A DNA stretch of 19,546 nucleotides, taken from assembly GCA_031288035.1 (NCBI GenBank), contig JAITSG010000074.1:1-19546 (forward strand). The letters are read 5' to 3'. Numbering within the stretch: position 1 is the first letter of the stretch; every line of letters begins with the position of its first letter. Positions 1 to 6,827 of the stretch are shown here, piece after piece. This stretch comes from Rickettsiales bacterium. Lineage in GTDB: Bacteria > Pseudomonadota > Alphaproteobacteria > Rs-D84 > CACZYB01. The notes beneath the pieces were generated by a model. The model saw nothing but the letters and a program-made list of their open reading frames with translations. It had not been told where the DNA came from and did not search any database. The position numbers and the translations under genes are program-made.

Positions 1-1
1 C

Positions 2-514
2 ATGGTGCACCTGAACGACGTAAGCTGGGACAAGGATCCGGACGAGGCCGTGAAGGGCTATCAGAAGGGCCAGGTCATAGAGGCCAAGATTCTCGAGATA
101 GACACGGACAAGGAGCGCATCTCGCTTGGGATAAAGCAGCTTTCCAAGGACATGGTCGCCGACGCCATGGAGGCGCTGAGGAAGGGCCAGGTCGTGACCT
201 GCGTGATACGGGAGGTTTCCGACGGCGGCCTTGCGGTGGAGGCCGGCGGGGTCCGCGGCTTTATAAAGACGTCCGAGCTTTCCAAGAACCGGACGGAGCA
301 GCATGCCGACCGTTTCGCCGTGGGCGAGAAAGTCGACGCCAAGATAACCAATATAGACCCCAAGACCCGCCAGCTTGCGCTTTCCATCAAGGCGTACGAG
401 CTTGACGAGGAAAAGCGCGCGATAAAGGAGTACGGTTCCGCCGACTCGGGCGCTCTTCTGGGCGACATACTCGGCGCCGCGCAGGACGAGAAGGAAAAGA
501 AGAAGCGGAAATAG
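2..514 (+). CDS. rpsA: 30S ribosomal protein S1, C-terminal part (5' end outside window)
   Basis: Ribosomal protein S1 holds mRNA on the 30S subunit through tandem S1 (OB-fold) domains. The visible 170 residues contain the end of one S1 repeat (residues 1-50, with the signature VHLNDVSW and ERISLGIKQL) and a complete further repeat (about 60-132, with VRGFIKTSEL and RQLALSIKA). A short charged tail ending EKEKKKRK follows. The first ATG at base 2 is almost certainly an internal Met, because S1 repeats normally read G-L/M-V-H-L at this point, so the gene starts upstream of the window. It is followed by a good terminator. It converges on the cmk strand, whereas cmk usually lies directly upstream of rpsA in the same direction in Proteobacteria. 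Identification is secure; the number of S1 domains cannot be judged. Confidence 0.95.
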   Translation: MVHLNDVSWDKDPDEAVKGYQKGQVIEAKILEIDTDKERISLGIKQLSKDMVADAMEALRKGQVVTCVIREVSDGGLAVEAGGVRGFIKTSELSKNRTEQHADRFAVGEKVDAKITNIDPKTRQLALSIKAYELDEEKRAIKEYGSADSGALLGDILGAAQDEKEKKKRK

Positions 515-536
515 CGCTTCGTTTTGCGACGAAGAA

Positions 537-562
537 GGCGGTCCGCGAAGGCCGCCCTTTTT
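537..562 (+). terminator. Rho-independent terminator of rpsA
   Basis: A 7-bp stem GGCGGTC/GGCCGCC (one U-G wobble) with a 6-nt loop is followed by a C and five T. It lies 22 nt after the rpsA stop. Confidence 0.75.
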
Positions 563-603
563 ATAAGGTCCGGCTGTCGGCGCATATCTTTCAGGGTAGT
601 TTG

Positions 604-764
604 TTAATAAGCCGCCTTGGCCGGTTTCTCGATATAAAATTTGACTGTCGCCAGCCGGATGTATTCGGCCTTTGTTTCTTCTGTCCCGGCGCTTTGCCCA
701 GATGTGAATGCGCAGGCGAGGGCTAGGGAAACAACAGGCAATAAGATAATTTTTTCATGTTCAT
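604..764 (-). pseudogene. Small secreted/lipoprotein-like gene with a one-base frameshift in an A6 run
   Basis: The ATG at 762-764 overlaps the cmk stop (ATGA) and sits behind a GAGAGGA Shine-Dalgarno. The frame MNMKKLSYCLLFP hits TAG after 13 codons. Adding one A to the AAAAAA run at 750-755 gives a continuous 53-codon frame instead. That frame starts MNMKKIILLPVVSLALAC, a good signal peptide with a possible LALAC lipobox, and runs on to a TAA at 604-606 with the end KFYIEKPAKAAY. The coherence of the signal peptide across the shift argues for a real gene that is broken, phase-variable, or mis-sequenced at the homopolymer. I do not recognise the mature part, about 35 residues. Translation coupled to cmk is inferred from the 4-nt overlap. 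Confidence 0.5.
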
Positions 765-1429
765 AATTTTATCCTCTCGTCGACTATCCTCCTAGCGGCC
801 TCGAACACCTGTTCGCGGTCCATGTCGGAGGTGTCTATGATAACCGCGTCCTGGGACGGGACCAGCGGGTTGTCCGCGCGCGTGGTGTCGCGCCTATCGC
901 GCTCCATCATGTCGGAAAGTATAGCGTTATAGTCCGCCTCCGCTCCCTTTTCGCGGTATTCGTCGTACCGCCGCCTCGCCTTGACTTCCGGGCGGGCGGT
1001 GAGGAATATCTTGACCGGCGCGTCGGGGAATATGGCAGTGCCTATGTCCCTGCCCTCGGCTATCGCGCCCTTGGCGCCGTTCGGGGGATGGCGGCCGAAG
1101 TCGACCTGGTACTGCCTTATCGCCTCGCGCAGCTTCGGTATGGCCGCGATTTTGGAGGTGTATTGCGATATGTCCGAGCGGCGGATTTCCGGGCGGCGGG
1201 AGTATTCGAGGAGCTTGCCGGACGCCGTCATTGCTGCGGCCGCGGTTACTGCCCCGGCCTCGTCTATGTTTTCCATGTCGAAACCGTGTTCGAGGAGGTG
1301 CAAGGCTACGGCGCGGTAAAGCGATCCTGTGTCGAGCGTCGCCCAGCCGTAGTGGGAGGCGAGCTTCGCGGCCAGCGTTCCCTTGCCCACTCCGGCCGGC
1401 CCGTCTATCGCTATGATGTTCGTATTCAT
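761..1429 (-). CDS. cmk: Cytidylate kinase
   Basis: It phosphorylates CMP/dCMP with ATP in the cytoplasm, feeding CTP and dCTP synthesis. The 222-residue product matches the family length (about 220-230). The P-loop GPAGVGKGT is at residues 10-18, and the family signatures AEGRDIGT and FPDAPVKIFLTA precede the lid region (RRYDEYREKG). The start at 1427-1429 is preferred over an upstream ATG because it is preceded by ACGGAG six bases away and puts the P-loop at the usual distance from the N-terminus. A terminator-like hairpin ends only 11 bases before the ATG, so read-through from clpX is probably limited; I see no clear separate promoter. It converges on rpsA rather than preceding it, which is an unusual arrangement. 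Confidence 0.95.
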   Translation of the reverse strand: MNTNIIAIDGPAGVGKGTLAAKLASHYGWATLDTGSLYRAVALHLLEHGFDMENIDEAGAVTAAAAMTASGKLLEYSRRPEIRRSDISQYTSKIAAIPKLREAIRQYQVDFGRHPPNGAKGAIAEGRDIGTAIFPDAPVKIFLTARPEVKARRRYDEYREKGAEADYNAILSDMMERDRRDTTRADNPLVPSQDAVIIDTSDMDREQVFEAARRIVDERIKL

Positions 1430-1440
1430 GGCAACTCCGT

Positions 1441-1468
1441 AAAAAACACCCCTCCGAAAGAGGGCGTG
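1441..1468 (-). terminator. Terminator between clpX and cmk
   Basis: On the minus strand an interrupted stem CACGCCCTC/GAGGGGTG, closed by a TTTCG-type loop, is followed by six T. A second T6 tract at 1469-1474 follows hairpin 1 of the adjacent repeat, giving two tandem stop signals. The last T lies about 11 nt before the cmk ATG, so it could also act as an attenuator. Confidence 0.6.
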
Positions 1469-1476
1469 AAAAAACA

Positions 1477-1567
1477 AACTCGTCCAAACACGCGGGGTTT
1501 CCCCGATTTTTGGTCTCCGACACCCAAATCAAAATAGCATGAATTTATGAGTGCGTCCATTTTGATT
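1477..1567 (-). repeat. Two-hairpin interspersed element, copy A (after clpX)
   Basis: Read on the minus strand, it starts 7 nt after the clpX stop. Hairpin 2 is a perfect 9-bp stem AATCAAAAT/ATTTTGATT (1559-1567 with 1527-1535). Hairpin 1 carries CGGGG/CCCCG with a 3-nt loop (1493-1505) inside outer CCAAA/TTTGG arms and ends in the invariant GGACGAGTT, followed by a T-rich stretch. The same layout recurs after rlpA and bamA. It may double as the clpX terminator. Confidence 0.7.
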
Positions 1568-1574
1568 CGCTCTT

Positions 1575-2810
1575 TCAGACTGCCTTTTTCTCTTCCTGAT
1601 AGATGATAAGGGGTTTCTGGCCCTCCACAGCCTCTGCGTTCACCACGACCTTGGCTATGTTCTTGTTGTCGGGCAGCATGTACATTATGTCCAAGAGCAG
1701 CGCCTCTATTATGGAGCGCAGCCCCCTTGCGCCGGTCTTTCGCTCTATCGCCTTTTTCGCGATGAGGGTAAGCGCGCCGTCCGTGAATTCCAGCTCGGCG
1801 TTTTCCATGGCGAACAGGGCCTTGTACTGCTTCACGAGGGCGTTTTTCGGCTCGGTCAGTATGGAGACCAGAGCCTCTTCGTCCAGTTCGTCGAGCGTCA
1901 CTATTATCGGCATGCGCCCGACCATTTCGGGGATTATGCCGTATTTGACTATGTCCTCCGGCCCGACAAGCTTGAACAGCTCGCCGGTCTTGCGCTGTTT
2001 TTTCGACCGCACGGCGGCGCCGAATCCCATGGAGGTTTCGTGCGTGCGCCGCTCTATTATCTTCTCGAGCCCGTCGAACGCGCCGCCGAGGATGAAGAGG
2101 ACGTTCGAGGTGTCGAACTGTATGTACTCCTGCTGCGGGTGCTTGCGCCCTCCGGACGGCGGCACGTTTATGGCCGCGCCTTCTATCAGCTTCAGGAGGG
2201 CCTGCTGCACGCCCTCTCCCGACACGTCGCGGGTAAGCGAGGGATTGTCGGACTTGCGCGATATCTTGTCCACCTCGTCTATATAGACTATGCCGCGCTG
2301 GGCCTTCTCCACGTCGTAGTTCGTGGCCTGCAAAAGACGCACGAGTATGTTCTCCACGTCCTCGCCCACGTATCCGGCCTCGGTGAGCGTGGTTGCGTCC
2401 GCGATGGTGAACGGCACGTCCAGGATGCGGGCCAAGGTCGAAGCCAGGAGCGTCTTGCCCGATCCGGTCGGCCCCATCAGGAGTATGTTGGATTTCTGTA
2501 TCTCTACGTCGTTCTTGGCGTCCATGTTCCACAGGCGCTTGTAGTGGTTGTACACAGCGACGGACAGCGATTTCTTGGCCTTTATCTGCCCTATGACATA
2601 GTCGTCCAGGCTGGCGGACATTGCGGCGGGCGTCGGGGTGTCGGCGATTCCGTCGGACAGGTTTTTTTTCTTTTCCTTGTTGATTATGCCAGCGCACAGC
2701 TCCACGCACACGTCGCAGATGAAGCAGTTCGGCCCGGCGATCAGCTTTTTCACGTCATGCTGGGACTTGCCGCAAAAGGAACAGTATTTCGTCTGCAGTT
2801 CTTCGGCCAT
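1575..2810 (-). CDS. clpX: ATP-dependent Clp protease ATP-binding subunit ClpX
   Basis: ClpX is the hexameric AAA+ unfoldase that feeds substrates to ClpP in the cytoplasm. The N-terminal zinc-binding domain has Cys10, Cys13, Cys32 and Cys35. Walker A GPTGSGKT is at 113-120, the pore loop GYVG at 146-149, Walker B IVYIDEVD at 174-181 and the RKH substrate loop at 222-224. The length of 411 residues fits the family (about 420). The start at 2808-2810 gives the canonical N-terminus; the Shine-Dalgarno (GAAAG) is weak. A good promoter lies just upstream between ruvA and clpX. The gene is not next to clpP, its usual partner, which must lie elsewhere. A two-hairpin repeat and a terminator follow the stop. 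Confidence 0.97.
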   Translation of the reverse strand: MAEELQTKYCSFCGKSQHDVKKLIAGPNCFICDVCVELCAGIINKEKKKNLSDGIADTPTPAAMSASLDDYVIGQIKAKKSLSVAVYNHYKRLWNMDAKNDVEIQKSNILLMGPTGSGKTLLASTLARILDVPFTIADATTLTEAGYVGEDVENILVRLLQATNYDVEKAQRGIVYIDEVDKISRKSDNPSLTRDVSGEGVQQALLKLIEGAAINVPPSGGRKHPQQEYIQFDTSNVLFILGGAFDGLEKIIERRTHETSMGFGAAVRSKKQRKTGELFKLVGPEDIVKYGIIPEMVGRMPIIVTLDELDEEALVSILTEPKNALVKQYKALFAMENAELEFTDGALTLIAKKAIERKTGARGLRSIIEALLLDIMYMLPDNKNIAKVVVNAEAVEGQKPLIIYQEEKKAV

Positions 2811-2829
2811 AGGTTTCTTTCACCACACG

Positions 2830-2858
2830 ATATTATCATATTTCGGGATTTTTTTCAA
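2830..2858 (-). promoter_or_regulatory. Sigma70-type promoter of clpX
   Basis: On the minus strand, TTGAAA (2853-2858), a 17-nt spacer and TAATAT (2830-2835) lie 20 nt upstream of the clpX ATG. It begins a few bases after the ruvA stop. Confidence 0.55.
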
Positions 2859-2861
2859 GGC

Positions 2862-3449
2862 TTATGCTTTCAAAAGCGCGCGGCGGATGACCTCGCCTAT
2901 ACCGGCATCCTTGGATTCGGCCATGGCCGCGTACACGGCGTTCGCCGCCTGGACGCGCGAATATCCCATGTTGACCAGGGCGGAAACGGCGTCCGGCCCA
3001 ACGCCCCCGGCCTCTTGTTTTGCCTGCAAGGAGGCCGCGGCTATGCCGAGCCGGCCTATCTTGTCCTTCAGTTCGGAAACTATGCGCGCCGCGGTCTTTG
3101 CGCCTATGCCGCCGGCCGCGGTGAAGGCCTTGGCGTTTCCCGAGGCTATCGCGGCCGCGGCCTCTCCGGATGTCAGCGCCGACATTATCGACATGCCCGC
3201 CTTCGGTCCTATGCTCTGGACGGAGGTGAGCATGTTGAACAGGTCCTTGTCCGCGGCCGAGGCGAAGCCGTAGAGCGTTATGCTATCCTCCCTGACGGCG
3301 GTTTCTATGAACAGGGATATGCGCTCTCCGTCCCTAGCGTCGCCAAGTATCCGCGCCGGGACTACTACGCCATAGCCGACTCCGCCCGCGTCCACTATCA
3401 CGGCCGAGTCGGTCCGCCCGTCTACGGTGCCGGAGAGCTTGTATATCAT
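2862..3449 (-). CDS. ruvA: Holliday junction branch migration protein RuvA
   Basis: RuvA binds four-way junctions as a tetramer and loads the RuvB motor for branch migration. The 195-residue product (family about 190-205) starts MIYKLSGTV, the typical OB-fold opening. Two helix-hairpin-helix motifs follow: SVQSIGPKAGMSIMSAL and GGIGAKTAARIVSELKDKI. The C-terminal UBA-like domain III (LVNMGYSRVQAANAVYAAM) contacts RuvB. The ATG at 3447-3449 overlaps the stop of the upstream membrane protein by four bases, so the two are co-transcribed and probably translationally coupled. ruvC and ruvB, the usual neighbours, are absent. An upstream ATG exists but lies inside the preceding gene and lacks the family N-terminus. 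Confidence 0.95.
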   Translation of the reverse strand: MIYKLSGTVDGRTDSAVIVDAGGVGYGVVVPARILGDARDGERISLFIETAVREDSITLYGFASAADKDLFNMLTSVQSIGPKAGMSIMSALTSGEAAAAIASGNAKAFTAAGGIGAKTAARIVSELKDKIGRLGIAAASLQAKQEAGGVGPDAVSALVNMGYSRVQAANAVYAAMAESKDAGIGEVIRRALLKA

Positions 3450-4138
3450 TTCGCCAGATAGGCCCTTATTATGCCCGGGTTCTTGTACATCATGTAGGTC
3501 GTAGCGCCGCTCGCGAGATGGAGCCATGCTATCGCCGCGGCGAATATTCCGAACACCATCTTGGCCAGTCCTTCCTCGCCCTTTAGCGTGACCGTGGTCG
3601 CGACATAGAGGAGGAATACTATGTACAGGTCTATCGCGAGCGAGAAGAAGAACAGCACCCAGTAGGCGAACGCGAGGTGGTATGCGGCGTACGCGACGGG
3701 ATAGAGGAATATGCAGCTCGCCACGGCTTTCAGGGCCGATTCGAAGTTGACCTCGCCCTTCGTCATGAACGAGAAGAAGAGCATTATCCCGGCCAGCCCG
3801 AAGCTTATGAACACCGCTATGACCGGCATGACCACGGCCGACGTCGCGGCGCCGAGGAACGTTATGTCGGCGATCGAGAACAGTATCTTTATGCCGGCGG
3901 CGACAAGTCCGTACATAAGTATCTTGAGTATCGCATCGTCGTAGTGTCCGTCCGCCTTTATGCCGGAAAAGTGCCTCACCGGGTTGAGGGTTATTTCGAA
4001 CGCGTCGGTTATGAATTTCATCAGTCCGTACCTGCGCGCTTTGTTTCTGGCCAAGGCGGCCGCCCTAGTCATCGGGGATGGCTTCGCCTTTGCCTTGAAC
4101 ACCGGTTTCTTGATTGTTTTTCTGGCCTTCGCAACCAT
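3446..4138 (-). CDS. Yip1-like multi-pass membrane protein
   Basis: A 230-residue inner-membrane protein. A basic N-terminal tail of about 40 residues (KARKTIKKPVFKAKAKP) is followed by an amphipathic stretch with NPVRHFSGI, and then about five hydrophobic segments (roughly 70-90, 100-124, 137-157, 158-182 and 190-212). The F-x-LNP opening before a five-helix bundle resembles Yip1-domain proteins (PF04893), whose bacterial role is unknown; this is a suggestion, not a firm match. The start at 4136-4138 has a perfect AGGAGG seven bases upstream. It overlaps ruvA by 4 nt and is divergent from der. A possible minus-strand -10 (TAGAAT, about 4175-4180) is present but I cannot find a convincing -35. 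Confidence 0.7.
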   Translation of the reverse strand: MVAKARKTIKKPVFKAKAKPSPMTRAAALARNKARRYGLMKFITDAFEITLNPVRHFSGIKADGHYDDAILKILMYGLVAAGIKILFSIADITFLGAATSAVVMPVIAVFISFGLAGIMLFFSFMTKGEVNFESALKAVASCIFLYPVAYAAYHLAFAYWVLFFFSLAIDLYIVFLLYVATTVTLKGEEGLAKMVFGIFAAAIAWLHLASGATTYMMYKNPGIIRAYLAK

Positions 4139-4194
4139 TTGTTCCTCCTTTGTAAAGCGCTTGTATACGGATGGATTCTAACATACCTTTTGCC

Positions 4195-4223
4195 TTGTTT
4201 CCATAAGTTTTTTTTGCTATAAT
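4195..4223 (+). promoter_or_regulatory. Promoter of der-lspA, giving a leaderless mRNA
   Basis: TTGTTT (4195-4200), a 17-nt spacer and a consensus TATAAT (4218-4223). The expected +1, seven bases past the -10, falls on A4230 of the der ATG, so the mRNA would have no 5' UTR. There is no Shine-Dalgarno before der. Confidence 0.75.
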
Positions 4224-4229
4224 CATATT

Positions 4230-5642
4230 ATGTTCACAGTGGCCGTCATAGGGCGCCCGAATGTGGGGAAATCGTCTCTGTTCAACCGGCTGGTAAAAAG
4301 GCGGCTGGCGATAGTCCACGACTCGTCCGGCACCACCCGGGACATAAAGGAATGCACGGTGGATTTGGGCTACGGGTCTTCGTTTTCTCTCCTTGACACC
4401 GCCGGCATAGAGGTTTCGAAGGATGCGCTCGCGTGCCGCATGAGCGCGGGGGCCATATCCGCTGCCGCGTCGGCCGACCTCATATTGTTCGTGGTCGACG
4501 CGAAGAAGGGCCCGACGCCGGCGGACCGCGATCTGGCCGACAAGATCCGCCGGATGAACAAGGACGTGATACTTGTCGCGAACAAGGCGGAGAACATGAT
4601 GCTGTTCGAGAGTGAATCGGCCGAGTTCTTTTCCCTCGGGTTCAAGAAGGCTATTCCGGTGTCCACGGCGCACAGCATAGGCATTTCCGCGCTGAAGGAG
4701 GCGATAATGAGCCGCGTGACCAAGCGGAGCAAGCACGAGATACTCTCGACCGACGAGGCGCGCGAGATAATCCGCGAGACCGAGCGGATGGACGCGCAAG
4801 AGGGCGGCGGGAGGATACGCGTGGCGCTCATAGGGCAGCCGAACGTGGGCAAATCCACGCTCGCCAACAGGCTGCTGGGGCGCGACCGGCTGGTCACCAG
4901 CGAAAAGGCCGGGACCACCAGGGACGCCATAGACGTGGACTTTTCCTACCGCGGGCGCGATCTTACGCTTATCGACACGGCGGGGCTCAGGAGGAAGAAC
5001 AGGATAATAGAGGAGCTTGAGGGCCTGGCCGCCGGGCGCTCCATAGACGCTATAAAAAAGTCGGACGTCTGCGTTCTGGTCGTGGACGTGGCCTCCAGCT
5101 CCTCGGGCATGCAGAACCTCAAGATAGCCGACTTCGCGGTGTCCGAGGGGAAGGGGTTGGTCATAGTCATAAACAAGATAGACCTGGCCCTGGATCCTAA
5201 GGGCGCGGTCGAGTATGTGAGGAAGCGGCTAGACATATCGTTTTCGCAGGTCAAGGACATTCCCGTGGTCGTGACGTCCGCCAAGCGCGGCTCAGGCATA
5301 GGCGACATGATGCGCGCGGTGTTCGAGCTTTACGATTTGTCGAGCCTGCGGATTCCCACCGCCCGGCTTAACAAGTGGCTTGAGGCCGCGGTGGCCAAGA
5401 CTCCGCCGCCGAATTCGCGGCTGAAACGGCCCATGGGGGTGAAGTACATAACCCAGGCCGGCGTCCGGCCGCCGTCGTTTGTCTTGTTCGTAGGCGGCGC
5501 GGGGGACCTGCCGGAGAACTACAAGAGGTATCTTGTGAACTCGCTGGGGGAGGAGTTCGGCTTCGCCCGCATCGCGGTCCGGCTGAAGGTGAAATCGTCC
5601 GCGAATCCGTATTCCGGCGGGGAAAGGAAAACAAGGGTATGA
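4230..5642 (+). CDS. der: Ribosome assembly GTPase Der (EngA)
   Basis: Der is a double GTPase needed for maturation of the 50S subunit. The first G domain has the P-loop GRPNVGKSS (residues 8-16), DTAG at 56-59 and NKAE at 118-121. The second has GQPNVGKST (202-210), DTAG at 249-252 and NKID at 315-318. A KH-like domain follows from about 360, including RLKRPMGVKYITQ. The 470-residue length is typical. The start MFTVAVIGRPN fits the family, which begins almost directly with the P-loop strand. No ribosome-binding site is visible, in line with a leaderless transcript from the promoter immediately upstream. The stop overlaps the lspA start (ATGA), so the two form an operon. Confidence 0.97.
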   Translation: MFTVAVIGRPNVGKSSLFNRLVKRRLAIVHDSSGTTRDIKECTVDLGYGSSFSLLDTAGIEVSKDALACRMSAGAISAAASADLILFVVDAKKGPTPADRDLADKIRRMNKDVILVANKAENMMLFESESAEFFSLGFKKAIPVSTAHSIGISALKEAIMSRVTKRSKHEILSTDEAREIIRETERMDAQEGGGRIRVALIGQPNVGKSTLANRLLGRDRLVTSEKAGTTRDAIDVDFSYRGRDLTLIDTAGLRRKNRIIEELEGLAAGRSIDAIKKSDVCVLVVDVASSSSGMQNLKIADFAVSEGKGLVIVINKIDLALDPKGAVEYVRKRLDISFSQVKDIPVVVTSAKRGSGIGDMMRAVFELYDLSSLRIPTARLNKWLEAAVAKTPPPNSRLKRPMGVKYITQAGVRPPSFVLFVGGAGDLPENYKRYLVNSLGEEFGFARIAVRLKVKSSANPYSGGERKTRV

Positions 5643-6133
5643 AAAGGAGCATAGCGCTTATCGCCGGGCTGGTCCTGCTCGATCTGGCCGTAAAGACGGC
5701 CGTGCTTTCGGCCACTCCGTTCCCGCTGGAGCTGTGGGGGCCGCACCGTCGGATATATCCGGGGTTCATGCGCATCGCGGCTGTGACCGGTTTTTTCGAC
5801 ATAATCCTGGTGTGGAACACGGGCATAAGCTTTTCGTTCCTGTCTGGCGACACTCAGGCCATGCGCTGGTTGCTCATAGCGGTAAGCCTGGCCGTGACCG
5901 CGGTCATATTCCGGTTCATGGGGAGGGAGGAAACGCGCCTAGGCCGCACGGGGTATGCGTTCGTAATTGCCGGGGCCCTTGGCAACGTGGTCGACCGCGT
6001 CCGCTATGGCGCGGTGGTGGACTTCCTGGATTTCCACGCGGGCTCCCTGCATTGGCCGGCGTTCAACGTGGCCGACATGCTGATCTGCCTGGGCGTCGCC
6101 CTGCTTCTCCTGCCGCGCGGGGCTGGAAAATAA
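5639..6133 (+). CDS. lspA: Lipoprotein signal peptidase (signal peptidase II)
   Basis: This inner-membrane aspartyl protease cleaves the signal peptide of prolipoproteins after lipid attachment. The 164-residue protein has four hydrophobic segments. The family motifs are D15/K19 in helix 1, VWNTGISFS (residues 58-66), GNVVDR with catalytic Asp119, and FNVAD with catalytic Asp146. The ATG overlaps the der stop by four bases, and GGAAAGGA lies about 10 nt upstream. Likely clients in this window are RlpA, possibly the OmpH/Skp homologue, and the small product encoded after cmk. Identification is secure. Confidence 0.95.
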   Translation: MKRSIALIAGLVLLDLAVKTAVLSATPFPLELWGPHRRIYPGFMRIAAVTGFFDIILVWNTGISFSFLSGDTQAMRWLLIAVSLAVTAVIFRFMGREETRLGRTGYAFVIAGALGNVVDRVRYGAVVDFLDFHAGSLHWPAFNVADMLICLGVALLLLPRGAGK

Positions 6134-6197
6134 TTCCATTTGCTTTTTTGGCAGAAAGTGGTAGAAATAAGGGAAAGAACGAGGAAGGAGGCTTACC

Positions 6198-6647
6198 ATG
6201 AAAATCAATACCCGCGTCGCTGTTTTTGTGCTTGGCGGCCTTGCGGCTTTGGCCGCGGCCGCCGTTATAGGATATTACGCCGGGACGTCCCGCTCCACTG
6301 ACAATCCCGGGATAGAGGGCGTCGACATAAAGGATCCGGAGTTCCGCTCTGCGTTCAAGGACGCCGTGTCCGGCTCCATGATGGACAGCTGCGTGCGGGT
6401 GAGCAAGGGGGAGGAGAAGCTCTGCTCGTGCTATCGCGACGAATTCATAAACTCGCTTTCGGAGGGCGAGTGGGACCGCCTCATGACGAAGCGCGCCGAC
6501 TACGTGCTGACCTCCGACAAGAGCATCGCGGACAAGATACAGGGCGCGAAGTCCAAGTGCGACACGGATTTCGTGAGGAGCAATATGAAGTCCAGGCCGG
6601 CTCCATTTCCGGCCGACAAAAAGCCGACAAAGGCGAAGAAGAAATGA
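6198..6647 (+). CDS. Membrane-anchored or secreted Cys-containing protein, unknown function
   Basis: A 149-residue protein I do not recognise. A single hydrophobic segment at about residues 7-27 (signal anchor or signal peptide) precedes a soluble domain with Cys65, Cys76, Cys78 and Cys121. The spacing around EEKLCSCYRDEF (a CxC motif) and the downstream helix SLSEGEWDRLM recalls small uncharacterised periplasmic proteins; the tail is Lys-rich (KKPTKAKKK). An AGGAGG six bases before the ATG makes the start clear. A weak promoter-like pair (TTGCTT, 16 nt, TAGAAA) lies in the 64-nt gap after lspA, so it may be transcribed both with der-lspA and alone. A strong terminator follows. CxC motifs also occur in the secreted proteins at 11377 and 12443. 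Confidence 0.75.
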   Translation: MKINTRVAVFVLGGLAALAAAAVIGYYAGTSRSTDNPGIEGVDIKDPEFRSAFKDAVSGSMMDSCVRVSKGEEKLCSCYRDEFINSLSEGEWDRLMTKRADYVLTSDKSIADKIQGAKSKCDTDFVRSNMKSRPAPFPADKKPTKAKKK

Positions 6648-6668
6648 TTTTTATTTGAGGGAAAGGGG

Positions 6669-6698
6669 AAAGCCGGGCTAACAAACCCGGCTTTTTTT
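6669..6698 (+). terminator. Rho-independent terminator of the der-lspA unit
   Basis: A perfect 9-bp stem AAAGCCGGG/CCCGGCTTT with an 8-nt loop, ending in a run of seven T (6692-6698). Confidence 0.9.
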
Positions 6699-6729
6699 AT
6701 AAAAATTCACTCTTTGAACAACACGAGAC

Positions 6730-6823
6730 AACTCGTCCGAACAACCGGGCTCTGCCTGGTTTTTGGACACGTATTTTCCAATCGAAAAAAACGGGGCCGC
6801 AACCGGGCGCGATTTTTCGATTG
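6730..6823 (-). repeat. Two-hairpin interspersed element, copy B (after rlpA)
   Basis: On the minus strand it begins 4 nt after the rlpA stop. Hairpin 2 is a perfect 11-bp stem CAATCGAAAAA/TTTTTCGATTG (6779-6789 with 6813-6823). Hairpin 1 has CCGGGC/GCCTGG around TCT, inside GTCC/GGAC arms, and ends GGACGAGTT. The hairpin-2 arms differ from copies A and D, but pairing is preserved. Confidence 0.75.
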
Positions 6824-6827
6824 ATAT

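Noticed and set aside
2040..3461. Long plus-strand open frame opposite clpX and ruvA
   Set aside because: A shadow frame of GC-rich minus-strand genes: composition is Arg/Gly/His/Val-biased, with no domain, and clpX and ruvA are certain on the other strand.
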